Position numbers and translations under genes: made by a program
Notes under the pieces: model-generated
What the model was told of the DNA's origin: nothing
Seen by the model: the letters and a program-made list of their open reading frames with translations, nothing else
Database searches by the model: none
Part shown: positions 41,069 through 52,400 of the stretch, in pieces
Position numbering within the stretch: the stretch's first letter is position 1
Layout: each line of letters begins with the position of its first letter
From: Piliocolobus tephrosceles
Lineage: Eukaryota > Chordata > Mammalia > Primates > Cercopithecidae
NCBI RefSeq assembly: GCF_002776525.5
Contig: NC_045447.1
Coordinates: 24,425,002-24,489,001 of the forward strand
Reading direction: 5' to 3'
Length of the DNA stretch: 64,000 nt

Positions 41069-42093
41069 TAAGTTATTTTCAAGTAGGAAGAAAAGGAGGC
41101 TGCCTGCTCCTTAATTCTTCAAGCCTACCCATCCCTATCAATCATCCCTTCAAACACAGTAGACTGTGACTTTAAATTCACACTTGGCGCAGGAGCCAGT
41201 GGCATGTGAAATTTTTTTAAAAGCCAGAGAAGATAGATGTTGACCTGATGATCTTTCAGCTTCTAGATCTCTCTGAACCACTGGCCAAATCTTTCAATAA
41301 AGAATGTGCTTAACTTGCCTCTTAAGACCTATGCATTTGCACAAGAAGGGGAAAAAAAAATGCAAAACTACAGCTGCCTGCCTGTGCTGAAGCTTTTTCA
41401 GTAATTTCAGAGCCACTGAAGTGATGTGAGATCAGTTGACAAGAGAAAAACACTCTGAGATCTGCCAGAATGACCCTAAAGGGGAGAAGAATAAACAGGT
41501 AGAAAAACAAGAAACACGCAAGACTGATCAAAGCGTGTCTTTTCTGTTGAACAGCTTTTGTTGACTTCTGGTATCATCAGTTTCCTTGAGTAGAATAAAG
41601 ACCAAGAAATGCAGAAAGTTAGTTATGGGCCTTACCCAATCAGGCCCAAAGGCTCTACTGGGGTTACAGGAAACCAAGTACCCAGTCCACCAATATCCTG
41701 GGAGAAAAGCCTGAAGGCAGAACATGGTAGGTTTTCCCTTGCAGCCTTCAGGCTGATCTGATGGGACTTCAATTCTATCACTTCCTTGCTCTGTGATGTT
41801 GAACATTCTGTAAGCCTCTGGGCCTCAGCTTTCTCATCTGTGGAAGTGGGATTACAGTGTCTAACCCACAGGGCTGCTGTGTGTTTATATATGTGTGGAG
41901 AACATAATGGGCTTCCCCTGATAGAAGCAGAGATTGGACATGTGACCTCTGACAAGTTTTTTTTTTTAACAAGTTTTTTTACAAGTTTCCCTCTCCCTCC
42001 CCCATTCAGAAAGTGGGAGGGGTAATTATTCAGGGAATTTATGAGATGTTACTACAAGGTTACACAATGGCTTGCTGTAAGCTATTTTATGTC
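41069..42093. other. Intergenic DNA between the two genes, no gene recognised
   Basis: Contains a weak MIR-like part near 41780-41890 (CTTTCTCATCTGTGGAAGTG). Nothing coding is supported. Confidence 0.5.
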
Positions 42094-42377
42094 TTTTTTT
42101 TTTTTTTTTTTTTTTTTCAGATGGAGTCTCGCTCTGTCACCAGGCTGGAGTGCAAGTGCAATGGTGCAGTCTCAATCTCAGCTCACTGCAACATCCACCT
42201 CCCAGGCTCAAGTAATTCTCATGCCTCAGCCTCCTGAGTAGCTGGGACTACAGGTGTGCACTACCACGCCCCAGTAAATTTTTTGTATTTTTAGTAGAGA
42301 CAGGGTTTCGCTATGTTGGCCAGGCTTGTCTTGAACTCCTGGCCTCCCAAAGTGCTGGGATTACAGGTGTGAGCCAT
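42094..42377 (-). mobile_element. Alu with internal deletion
   Basis: 23-T tail. A stretch of the left arm (between GAACTCCTGG and CCTCCCAAAG) is missing. GCTATTTTATG / CCATATTTTATG at the ends. Confidence 0.9.
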
Positions 42378-42544
42378 ATTTTATGCCTTTTATCAGGGCA
42401 TCCTCCTCTCTAGGTTTACAGGACATAAAATTGCCCAGAGGGCAACTGAGGAGCATCACTTTACAATTTGGGAGAGGTAAAGGAAAAAGAATCAGATGGG
42501 TAAGATACATAAAAGGTGTACAGCTATGAAGTTGTTCAATACTG

Positions 42545-43060
42545 AGTATGCACCATGGTTAAACACACAGATGCAAAAGCCGGACTGCAAGTTTGAATCT
42601 TGGCTCCAACACTGCACATCCTTGGGCTGGTTCCCTAACCTCTCTCAGTCTCATATCCCATAAAAAAAGAATTACATTAGTCAATATAAATGTAAAAGTT
42701 CTTACAACTAGCTGGTACATAGAAAGCTGTTAGCAAGCCAGGCATGGTGGCTCACACCCATAATCCCAGCACTTTGGGAGGCCAAGGCGGGCAGATCACT
42801 TGAGGTCAGGAGTTCGAGACCAGCCTGGCCAACATGGCGAAACCCCATCTCTACTAAAAATACAAAAATTAGCCAGGTGTGATAGTGGGCACCTGTAGTC
42901 CCAGCTACTCAGGAGGCTGAGGTGGGAGAATCACTTAAACCTGGGAGGCAGAGGCTGCAGTGAGCCGAAATCATGCCACTACACCCCAGCCTGGGCAACA
43001 GAGTGAGCCTCTGTCTCAAAAAAAAAAAAAAAAAAGACTGTTAGCAATTGTAGCAGAAAC
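42545..43060 (+). mobile_element. MIR split by Alu (+)
   Basis: MIR plus 42545-42735. Alu 42737-43036 with target repeat GCTGTTAGCAA / GACTGTTAGCAA. Confidence 0.85.
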
Positions 43061-43400
43061 ATGGTTTTACCCATGGAATATTCATGGGCTCCCTCTTCTC
43101 CCCCTTATTTCTTAGCCTCCCTTGTGTTAGGTTGTGACCTGTGACCTACACCAATGAGCTGAGAACAAGTGTCATTTGAGGACAAGCAGGTGAGAGCTGA
43201 TGCATGCTTGCCAACTTTTTCTTCCCATTACTGAAATAATGGAATGTGATGAGATGGTAGAGACACAAACCGGAAGTAATCCAAATCACTGAGTGGCCAC
43301 ATGGAGAACAGTTGCCCTGACGTCACCCAACTTGTATCAGACTTTGCAAGAAATAAACCTCTGTTACATTAAGCCACAGAGATTTCAGAGCCTGTCCTGT
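43060..43400 (+). mobile_element. Old LTR or MER-type remnant (uncertain)
   Basis: It ends in an ATAAACCTCTGTTACATTAA then GCCACAGAGATTT signature, like LTR 3' parts of MaLR-type elements. Not assigned. Confidence 0.35.
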
Positions 43401-43539
43401 CCTGACCAATGCAGCTATTATTAAACTTGTAATCAAGAATGATTAGTCTGAGAAAAGGACAGCAAGTTTTAGAAAATTAGGAAACATTTGCTGAGTACCT
43501 AGAATGTTCCAGACACCTTGTATAGTGCCTTATCTTCTC

Positions 43540-43680
43540 TAATGTGGGGGTGGTTTTTGGCACCCAGGGGACATTTGACAATATCTGGAGACATTTTTTG
43601 TTGTTACAACTGAAGGGGTTCTGCTGGCATCTAGTGGGTAGAGGCCAGGGACACCGCTACAAGCCCTTATAATGTATTAA
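43540..43680 (+). mobile_element. hAT-Charlie MITE remnant
   Basis: GGGACATTTGACAATATCTG and GGCATCTAGTGGGTAGAGGC are typical of MER5/MER20-type elements. Confidence 0.7.
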
Positions 43681-43702
43681 GTGTACAAAAAGAAACCCTC
43701 CC

Positions 43703-43850
43703 GGCCAGGCATGGTGCTTCATGCCTGTAATCCTTGCACTCCGGAGTCTGAGGTAGGCAGATGTCTTGAGCCCAGGAGGTCGAAGCTGCAGTGAGCCCTG
43801 ATCGTCGTGCCACTGCACTCCAGCCTGGGCGAAAGAGCATCTCAAAAAAA
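43703..43850 (+). mobile_element. Alu with large internal deletion
   Basis: 147-bp copy: the 5' end of the left arm joined to the 3' part of the right arm. Confidence 0.85.
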
Positions 43851-44315
43851 TAAAACCTCTCTGCTGTTGGTTTCTGTGACTAGCAACATTGAGTTGCTTG
43901 GCTCAGTATTAATAGTCAAGTAGTTATATAAATAAGCACAACTCTATTAATCCAGAATAAAAATATTGGTGGCATCCCATTTAAAAATTGAGTCTAAGCC
44001 CTTGAACATGAGTGTTGCTTCATGTTTCTCCAGTTTGGTAGATCTGTATTTGCAGTTGGCAGAGATTAGGAGTTGCTACACTTAGCAATAAGGAGGGTAA
44101 AGCCTTAACAAAACTGGATACAGTTTGGGACATGTTAAGATGGAGATGTTTACCAGACATCCAAGTCAAAATATCAAATAAGCAATTTAATGACTACAGC
44201 TCAGGAGAAATGGGTTCGAAATACAAATTTGGGTCTTCAGTATAGGTAATAAAGCCAGGAAATGAATGTAGTCTCACCAATAGAACATTAGAGAAGTCCA
44301 AGAACAAAACCTTGG

Positions 44316-46566
44316 TGATATGGTTTGGCTGTGTCCCCACCCAAGTCTCAACTTTCCCACGTGTTGTGGGAGGGAACAAGGGGGAGGTAATTGAATCATG
44401 GGGGGCCAGTCTTTCCTGTGCTGTTCTCATGATAGTGATTAAGTCTCACGAGATCTGATAGGGTTTTTAGGCTGCTTTTGCTTCTTCCTCATTTTCTCTT
44501 GCCTCCACCATGTAAGAAGTGCCTTTCACCTCCCACCATGATTCTGAGGCCTCCTCAGCCATGTGGATCTATCAGTCCAATTAAACCTGTTTTTCTTCCC
44601 AGTCTCAAGTATGCCTTTATCAGCAGCATGAAAACAGACTAATACAATATATTGGTACCAGGAGTGGGGTGCTGCTAAAAAGATACCCAAAAATGTGGAA
44701 GCAACTTTGGAACTGGGTAACAGGTAGAGGCTGGAACGGTTTGGAGGCTCAGAAGAAGACAGGAACATGTGGGGAAGTTTGGAATTTCCTAGAGACTTGT
44801 TGAATGACTTTGCCCAAAATGCTGATAGCAATATGAACAATAAGATCCAGGCTGAGGTGGTCTCAGATGGAGATGAGGAACTTGACTGGAGCAAAGGTGA
44901 CTCTTGCTATGTTTTAGCAAAGAGACTGGCAGCATTTTACCCCTGCCCTAGCAACTTATGGAATTTTGAACTTAAGTGAAATGATATAGGGTATTTGGTA
45001 GAAATTTCTATAAGCAGCAAAACATTCAAGAGGTGACTTGTGTGCTGTTAAAAGCATTCAGTTTTATAAGGGAAGCAGAGCATAAAAGTTTGGAAAATTT
45101 GCAGCCTATTTGACAGAAAACTAAAACCCATTTTCTGGGGAGAAATTCAAGCTGGCTGCAGAAATAATTTGTGTAAGTAGCAAGAAGCCTAATGTTAATC
45201 CCCAAGACCATTGGGAAAATGTCTCCAGGCCATGTCAGAGACCTTCACAGTAGCCCCTCCCATCACAGGCCTGGAGGCTCAGGAAGAAAAAGTGGTTTCA
45301 TGAGCCGGGCCCAGGGTCCTTGTGCTGTGTACAGCCTAGGGACATGGCACCATGTCCCAGCCCCTCCAGCCATGGCTGGCTGAAAGGGGCCAATGTACAG
45401 TTCGGTCTGTGGCTTCAGAGGGTGGAAGCCCCAAACCTTGGCAGCTTCCACATGGTGTTGAACGTGCAGGTGCACAGAAGTCAAGAATTAAGGTTTGGGA
45501 ACCTCCGCCTAGATTTCAGAAGATGTATGGAAATGCCTAGATGCCCAGGCAAAAGTTTGCTGCAGGGGTGGGGCCCTCATGGAGAACCTCTGCTAGGGCA
45601 GTGTGGAAGGGAAATGTGGGGTCAGAGCCCCACACAGAGTCCCTACTGGGGCACTGTCTATTGGAGCTTTGGGAAGAGGGCCACCGTTATCCAGACTCCA
45701 GAATGGGATCCACTGATAGCTTGCATTGTGCACCTGGAAAAGCCACAGACACTCAACACCAGCCCATGAAAGCAGCCAGGAAGGAGGCTGTACCCTGCAA
45801 AGCCACAAGGGCAGAGCTGCCCAGGATCACTGCAGGCTGTACCCTGCAAAGCCACAGGGGTGGAACCCACCTCTTACATCAGTGTGACCTGGATGCGAGA
45901 CCTGAATGAAGTCAAAGATCATTTTGGAGCTTTACAATTTGACTGCCCTGCTGATTTTCAGACTTGCATGGGCCCTGTAACCCCTTTGTTTTGGCCAATT
46001 TCTCGACCATTTGGAATGGGTGTGTTTACCCAATATTTGTACCCCCACTGTATCTAAGAAGTAACTAGCTTGCTTTTGATTTTACAGGTTCATAGGCGAA
46101 GGGACATACCTTGTCTCAGATGACACTTTGTACTGTGGACTTTTTGGTTAATGCTGAAGTAAGTCTTTGGTGGACTGTTGGGAAGGTATGATTGGTTTTG
46201 AAATGTGAGGACGTAAGATTTGGAGGGGTCAGAGGCAGAATGATATGCTTTGGCTGCATCCCCACCCAAATCTCAACTTGAATTGTATCTCCCAGATTTC
46301 CCACATGTTGTGGGAGGGACCTGGGGGAGGTAATTGAATCATGGGGGCTGGTCTTTCCATGCTGTTCTAGTGGTATTAAGTCTCACAAGATCTGATGGAT
46401 TTATCAGGAGTTTCCTCATTTTCTCTTGCCCTCACCATGTAAGAAATGTCTTGCCTCCCCCAATGATTTTGAGGCCTCCCTAGCCATGTGGAACTTTAAG
46501 TCCAATTAAACCTTTTTCTTCTCCATCTCGGGTATCTCTTCATCAGCAGCGTGAAGAGACTAATAA
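44316..46566 (+). mobile_element. MaLR (MST/THE1-type) element, LTR-internal-LTR
   Basis: The 5' LTR (44316-44646) starts TGATATGGTTTGGCTG and contains TGGGAGGTAATTG-like and ACTAATACA motifs. The 3' LTR (46241-46566) is its diverged copy. The internal part (44647-46240) is MaLR-type non-retroviral-looking sequence without any long reading frame. MaLR elements are old, nonautonomous ERV-L relatives, inactive here. A clear 5-bp target duplication was not found. Confidence 0.9.
45786..45883 (+). repeat. 49-bp tandem duplication in MaLR interior
   Basis: GGCTGTACCCTGCAAAGCCA occurs at 45786 and 45835. The repeat is partial at its far end. Confidence 0.8.
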
Positions 46567-46575
46567 AAGCAGAAG

Positions 46576-46870
46576 GAGGCCAAGCATGGTGGCTTGCACC
46601 TGTAATCCCAGCACTTTGGGAGGCCAAGGAGGGCAGATCATAAGGTCAAGAGATCGAGACCATCCTGGCCAACATGGTGAAACCCCATCTCTACTAAAAA
46701 TACAAAAAAATACCTGGCTGTGGTGGCACATACCTGTAGTCCCAGCTACTAGGGAGGCTGAGGCAGGAGAATCACTTGAACCTGGGAGGTTGCAGTGAGT
46801 TGAGATCATGCCACTACGCCACACCCTGGGTAACAAAACAAGACTCCATCGCCAAAAAAAAAAAAAAAAG
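46576..46870 (+). mobile_element. Alu
   Basis: Inserted about 10 bases after the 3' LTR. Confidence 0.95.
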
Positions 46871-46942
46871 CTGGAGGAAGAATGAGGGAGAGAATGAATG
46901 AGAAGCAATGAAGCACAATACTGCACGATGGAAGCTAAGTGG

Positions 46943-47533
46943 GCTGGGTGCAGTGGCTCACACCTGTAATCCCAGCACTTTGGGAAGCCAAGGCAGGAGG
47001 ATCGCTTGAGCCCAGAAGTTTGAGACCAGCCCAGGGTACATGGAGAAACCCTGTCTCCACTAAAAACAGAAAAATTGGCCAGGCACAGTGCCTCACGCCT
47101 GTAACCCCAGCACTTTGGTAGGCTGAGGTGGGCGCATCATGAGGTCAGATCAAGACCATTCTGGCTAACACAGTGAAACCCTGTCTCTACTAAAAAAAAA
47201 TACAAAAAATTAGCCGGCCGTGGTGGTGGGTGCCTGTAATCCCAGCTACTCAGGAGGCTGAGGCAGGAGAATAGCGTGAACCTTGGAGGCGGAGCTTGCA
47301 GTGAGCCAAGATCGCGCTACTGCACTCCAGCCTGGGTGACAGAGCGAAACTCCGTCTTAAAAAAAAAAAAAGGAAAAATTAGCTGGGTGTGGTAGTGTGT
47401 GCCTATAGTCCTAGGTACTCAGGAGGCTGAGGTGGGTAGACTGAGTGGAGGACACGAAGTTGCAGTGACCTGAGACCACACCAGACCACTGCACTCCAGC
47501 CTGGGTCACAGAGCGAGACCATCTCAAAAAAAG
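46943..47533 (+). mobile_element. Old Alu split by AluY (47074-47371)
   Basis: Left arm 46943-47073 and right arm 47372-47533 belong together. The AluY sits in the middle A-rich linker, with GAAAAATTGG / GAAAAATTAG at the ends. Confidence 0.9.
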
Positions 47534-47973
47534 GAAAGTGGTTAAATGAAGGAATGGTCAACCCTGTCAGAGTATGGAAGGTCAAGGAGGAAGACGACGA
47601 GCTTTCTCAACCTGGACAGCATTGCTGATCCTGACACACAGCTTCAGTGGGATAGCAAGACTTGAGGGTTTTAACAGTGAAGAAAAACAAAAAAAAAAAC
47701 AAAAAAAAAAACCTCATCCAGTCATCCAGTCACTCTTTTGAGGAATTCTATAAAAAGGAACAGAGAAATAACAGTAACTAGAGACAGTAGTGGTCTGAAA
47801 AACAAAATCCTGAGTCATATTAAATATGAGGGTTTTTAAGGTCATCTACTTATCTTGTATCAGAACAAGGAAATCCCATAATGTTCTTTCAACTCTTTTC
47901 ACCTACAAGAAATTACTTTTGCATCCAAAGACTTTCGGCTAAGAGGGCCACAGGACATTTAACTTGTAAGGGC

Positions 47974-48267
47974 TAGGCTGGGTGCAGTGGCTCATACCTG
48001 TATTCCCAGCACTTTAGGAGGCTGAGACGGGTGGATCACGAGGTCAGGAGATTGAGACCATCCTGGCTAACACGGTGAACCCCTGTCTACTAAAAATACA
48101 AAAAATTACCCTGGTGAGGTGGTAGCCGCCTGTAGTCCCAGCTACTTGGGAGGCTGAGGCAGGAGAATGGCATGAACCCTGGAGGCGGAGCTTGCAGTGA
48201 GCCGAGACTGCTCCACTGCACTCCAGCCTGGGCAAGAGCGAGACTCCGTCTCAAAAAAAAAAAAAAA
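47974..48267 (+). mobile_element. AluY-like
   Basis: Bracketed by AACTTGTAAGG at 47961 and 48268. Confidence 0.95.
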
Positions 48268-49255
48268 CTTGTAAGGCTAGTGTGAAGGTACTGCAAGTAT
48301 AATGCACGTCATCTAGCCCACCAGAAAGGAAATATGCTTAATAACTTGCCCCAGGCCAAGGCTCTCTAGAGAAAAGAAACTACACTGTTGCTTGCTGTTT
48401 TCCAAAACATTTGTTGGGTGAAATCACATGATGCATGTATCACAAACATTTTCGAATTATGTATATAAATGGGTATGTGATATGTGTGCTGTTTGTGCGC
48501 TAATGTCCTAAGTGAAATTCTGCAGACCATCTGGGTCAAAGTGCATTATGCATTATCAAAAATGATAAACCATTGGTCATCATGGAGACAAGGAAAAAAA
48601 TGAATGGGAGAAAAATGCATGACAGAGTCTTTACTTTTAAATGATTACTGATACACCAAGTAATAACATGTAACAAGTTCTTGAATTCTATCATCTAGTA
48701 ATTTTGATTAAGAGAAACTAAAAGCAGCCCAAATAATTCCACTAGTATTCACTGTTCTAACCACTAGCAAGAATGGACTACATTAAGGCAGGCTGCTGCT
48801 TCACACAGGTTACAAAGAACTATTTACTACTTTTTCATAGATAAAGCCCCTGACCTTCAAGAAAGTGTTAGGGAAAAAAAAAAATTTAATCCCTTCCTTT
48901 CTTCAAAGAATAGTTATGTGGTGTTTTTTTTTAAAACTAGATCTAAGAAAGAAAAAGTCAACAGTGATATACATGTTGCTTGAGCCAAAAGGCATATATA
49001 CCTTGCCAAAAAGACAACATATACCCATTAAATTCCTAAGAAATATGAGGTAAAAAGATGAAATCTTTAGATAATTTGTAAGTCTGTACAAAAAGCTAGA
49101 TTTGCTACTGCCCAAAAAGTGGAAGGACCTACTATATAATATATGGAAATAATTTAATGCCATTTCATAAGAATATAACTAGAGCTGTGCTAAAGCTTCA
49201 TATTCATGAGGGCATCTAAAATGCCACTCCACAGAACAGGTGCTTCTCTCTCCTT
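48268..49255 (-). other. ATP6V1G1: ATP6V1G1 3' UTR and downstream flank
   Basis: AT-rich, largely repeat-free sequence follows the stop on the minus strand. Minus-strand ATTAAA variants occur at 49158-49153 and 48890-48885. Neither is proven, and a longer UTR toward the AluY at 47974-48267 is possible. A T-rich run on the transcript sits next to the second signal. No other gene is seen. Confidence 0.55.
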
Positions 49256-49429
49256 CTATCCATTTATGCGGTAGTTTTCATGGATTTCTGGCCGAATGTC
49301 ACAGACAAAAGCCAAGAGGTTATCCAAGACTTCATCCCTGTTCTGCCGGAAGTAGGTCTGGAGGATGGTCATCTTCTCCTGGGTCTCCTTCTCCACTTCA
49401 GTGCTGCAACTCCCATGGGATCCCAGTGC
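49256..49429 (-). CDS. ATP6V1G1: ATP6V1G1 coding exon 3 and stop (residues 62-118)
   Basis: The acceptor CTCCAG|GCACTG opens ALGSHGSCSTEVEKETQEKM. The exon continues through the conserved LLAFVCDIRPEIHENYRING and ends TAG at 49258-49256. His66 replaces the Arg I remember from human. The C-terminal block is the most conserved part and contacts the V1 head in known structures. Confidence 0.98.
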   Translation of the reverse strand, partial: ALGSHGSCSTEVEKETQEKMTILQTYFRQNRDEVLDNLLAFVCDIRPEIHENYRING

Positions 49430-52400
49430 CTGGAGATGGGGAGCGATGTAACAGAGGGATTATCAGAACAATGCTCTGGTTGGTCAGGTACCTCTCGTAA
49501 GCTACTTGCTGACTTTTGGAGAAACCCAGGCTCACCAATCAGTATACTCAGAATGTGACCTTGTGGCTGAAGCACATGTGAGGTATTCCCCGAGTCAACG
49601 GGAGCCACATCTACCAAAAGTAAACTGCACAGCATTTCCACTGCTAGGAAATTATTCCAAAGACATGTATTCACATCTCTCCTCTAAGAGTCGGCTATAT
49701 AGCCTTAACCAAAGACAGGAACCAACCTAAAAACTCAGTTTGCTTCTATACAAGAGAACTATTCAGGAATTGCAATGAACTGTAAAATATAAGCAAGATA
49801 TACAACAGTATCAATGTGGTATGTTTTTGTATCTGTGGTTTTAAATGTGGGGAGATACATGGTTTTTAAAAATTCCTAAATAATAATAAACACAAGCCAG
49901 ACATGGTGGTGCATGCCTGTAGTCTCAGCTATTCAAGACACTGAAGCAGGAGGATGGTGAGTTGGAGCCCTACCTGAGCAAAACTGCAAGAAGACCCCAT
50001 CTCCAAACAAAACAAGTAAGAATAATAAACACAAGGAAGATACAATTTAGGAGTAATATACAAGGAGTTTCACCATTATTGGTTAGTGTTTTAGTTCTTA
50101 AGTTCAACAGTGGATTCAACAGTGTGTCACATCTGTTCTTGCAAATATAAATATTCTGTAAGAATTTAAAAAAGAAATCTGTTAACAGTGACTGGCTCTG
50201 AGGAGTACTGCAGATCTGAAAGAGAGGAAAACTAATTTCTCATTGCTGCCCCCACCACCACCACCCCCTTTTATTTATTATTATTTTTTTTTTGAGACAG
50301 AGTCTCGGTCTGTTGCCCACGCTGGAGTGCAGTGGCGCAATCTTGGCTCACTGCAAGCTCTGCCTCCCGGGTTCACGCCATTCTCCTGCCTCAGCCTCCT
50401 GAGTAGCTGGGACTACAGGCACCTGCCACCACACGCAGCTAATTTTTTTTTTGTATTTTTAGTAGAGACAGGGTTTCACCATGTTAGCCAGGATGGTCTC
50501 GATCTCCTGACCTCGTGATCCACCCACCTTGGCCTGCTCCTTTTTATTACCTGAATTTTTATCATAAACATCTTATCTCTTTAGTTTCTCTTAGCAATTT
50601 CACACACGTGAATTTTCTTTTACCTTCTATGGTCTTCACAATACAGCCAGCTTTTTGTTAACTGCTGTGCCTTCTTTACTAGAACTTAACCTATAAGGTT
50701 TTGGAAGATGTAACTTTTGTGTCAGACCCTTTTTACTCACCTAATCTGTTCTTGCCACACTATACATATACATATGCTAATAACAACATCCCTTCATATT
50801 TGTATAACATTAATTTGCAAAAGATTCTCTCACATTACCTATTCCTCACGACGACCTATAAGGAGGCTATCACTCCATTTTTTTTTTCCCCAAAAAGATG
50901 GGATTTCACTATGTTGCCCAGGATGGCCTCAGACTCCAAGCTCAAGAGATCCTCCTGCAGAGCTGGGACCACAGGTGTGCACCACTGTGCCTGACTTTAT
51001 CACTCCATTTTCTCCTTTTTTTTTTTGAGACGGAGTCTCGCTCTGTCGCCCTGGCTGGAGTGCAGTGGCCGGGTCTCAGCTCAATGCAAGCTCCGCCTCC
51101 CGGGTTTCCGCCATTCTCCTGCCTCAGCCTCCCGAGTGGCTGGGATTACAGGCGCCCACCACCTCGCCCGGCTAGTTGTCTTTTTTTTAGTAGAGACGGG
51201 GTTTCACCGTGTTAGCCAGGATGGTCTCGATCTCCTGACCTCGTGATCCGCCCATCTCGGCCTCCCAAAGTGCTGGGATTACAAGCTTGAGCCACGGCGC
51301 CCGGCCGATTTTCTCCTTTTAAGAGATGGAGTCTCACTCTGTTGCCTAGGCTGGAGTGCAGTGGCATGATCTCGGCTCACTGCAATCTCTACCTCCTGGG
51401 CTCAAGCCATCCTCCAACCTGAGCCTCCCGAGTAGCTGGAACTACAGGTACGCACCACCATGCCTGACTGATTTTTGTATTTTTTGTAGAGGCAGGGTTT
51501 CACCATGTTGCCCACACAGGTCTTGAACTCCTGGGCTCAAACGATCCACCCACCCTGGCCTCCCAAAGTGCTAGGATTACAGGCAGGAGCCACTGTGCCC
51601 TTAGGGCTCTTCATACTATACCGTAACTGTTCATATTACAGGAATCTCCCGGGGCATTTCATAACAGCTCAGTTGCTAACTCATACTTTTATGTTCAGAA
51701 CCCCATTACCTGTTTCTTGAATATAAGCCATATGCCAGGCTCTGCTAAGTTGTCTCCAAAACTAAAGAGGTGACAAATGGAACACTGCTAGAAAGATTCA
51801 GAGCTTGGCTGAGCTTGGTAGCTCACACCTCTAATCCCAGCGCTTTGGGAGGCTGAGGCAGGTGGATCGCCTGAAGTCAGGAGTTTGAGACCAGCCTGCC
51901 AACATGGCGAAACCCTGTCTCTACTAAAAAGACAAAAAAAAAAAAATTGCCAGGTGTGGTGGTGGGCGCCTGTAATCCTACTCGGGAGGCTGAGGCAGGA
52001 GAATCACTTGAACTTCGGAGGTGGGGGGTGCAGTGAGCCAAGATCACACCACTGCACTCCAGCCTGGGCAACAAGAGTGAAACTCTTGTCTCAAAAAAAA
52101 AAAAGAAAGAAAAAAAGGAATCAGAGCTTGTGCTTTACAGTGCAATACCAGTACCATCTCTATAATCAACTACAGCAGAGAATGTAAGAATATGAGGGCA
52201 TATGTCATTGGGACCTCCTAGGCCTGTGCCACAATAAAGAAAAAAGAATGTAAAAATATGAAGACGGGCCAAGTGTGGTGGCTCACGCCTGTAATCCTAG
52301 CACTTTGGGAGGCCGAGGCACATGAATCACAAGGTCAGGAGTTCCAAGACCAACCTGGCCAACATAATGAAACCCCATCTCATCTAAAAATACAAAACTT

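Noticed and set aside
45320..45769. Open frames inside the MaLR element
   Set aside because: MaLR interiors do not encode a complete protein; the frames overlap in different phases and show no recognisable domain.
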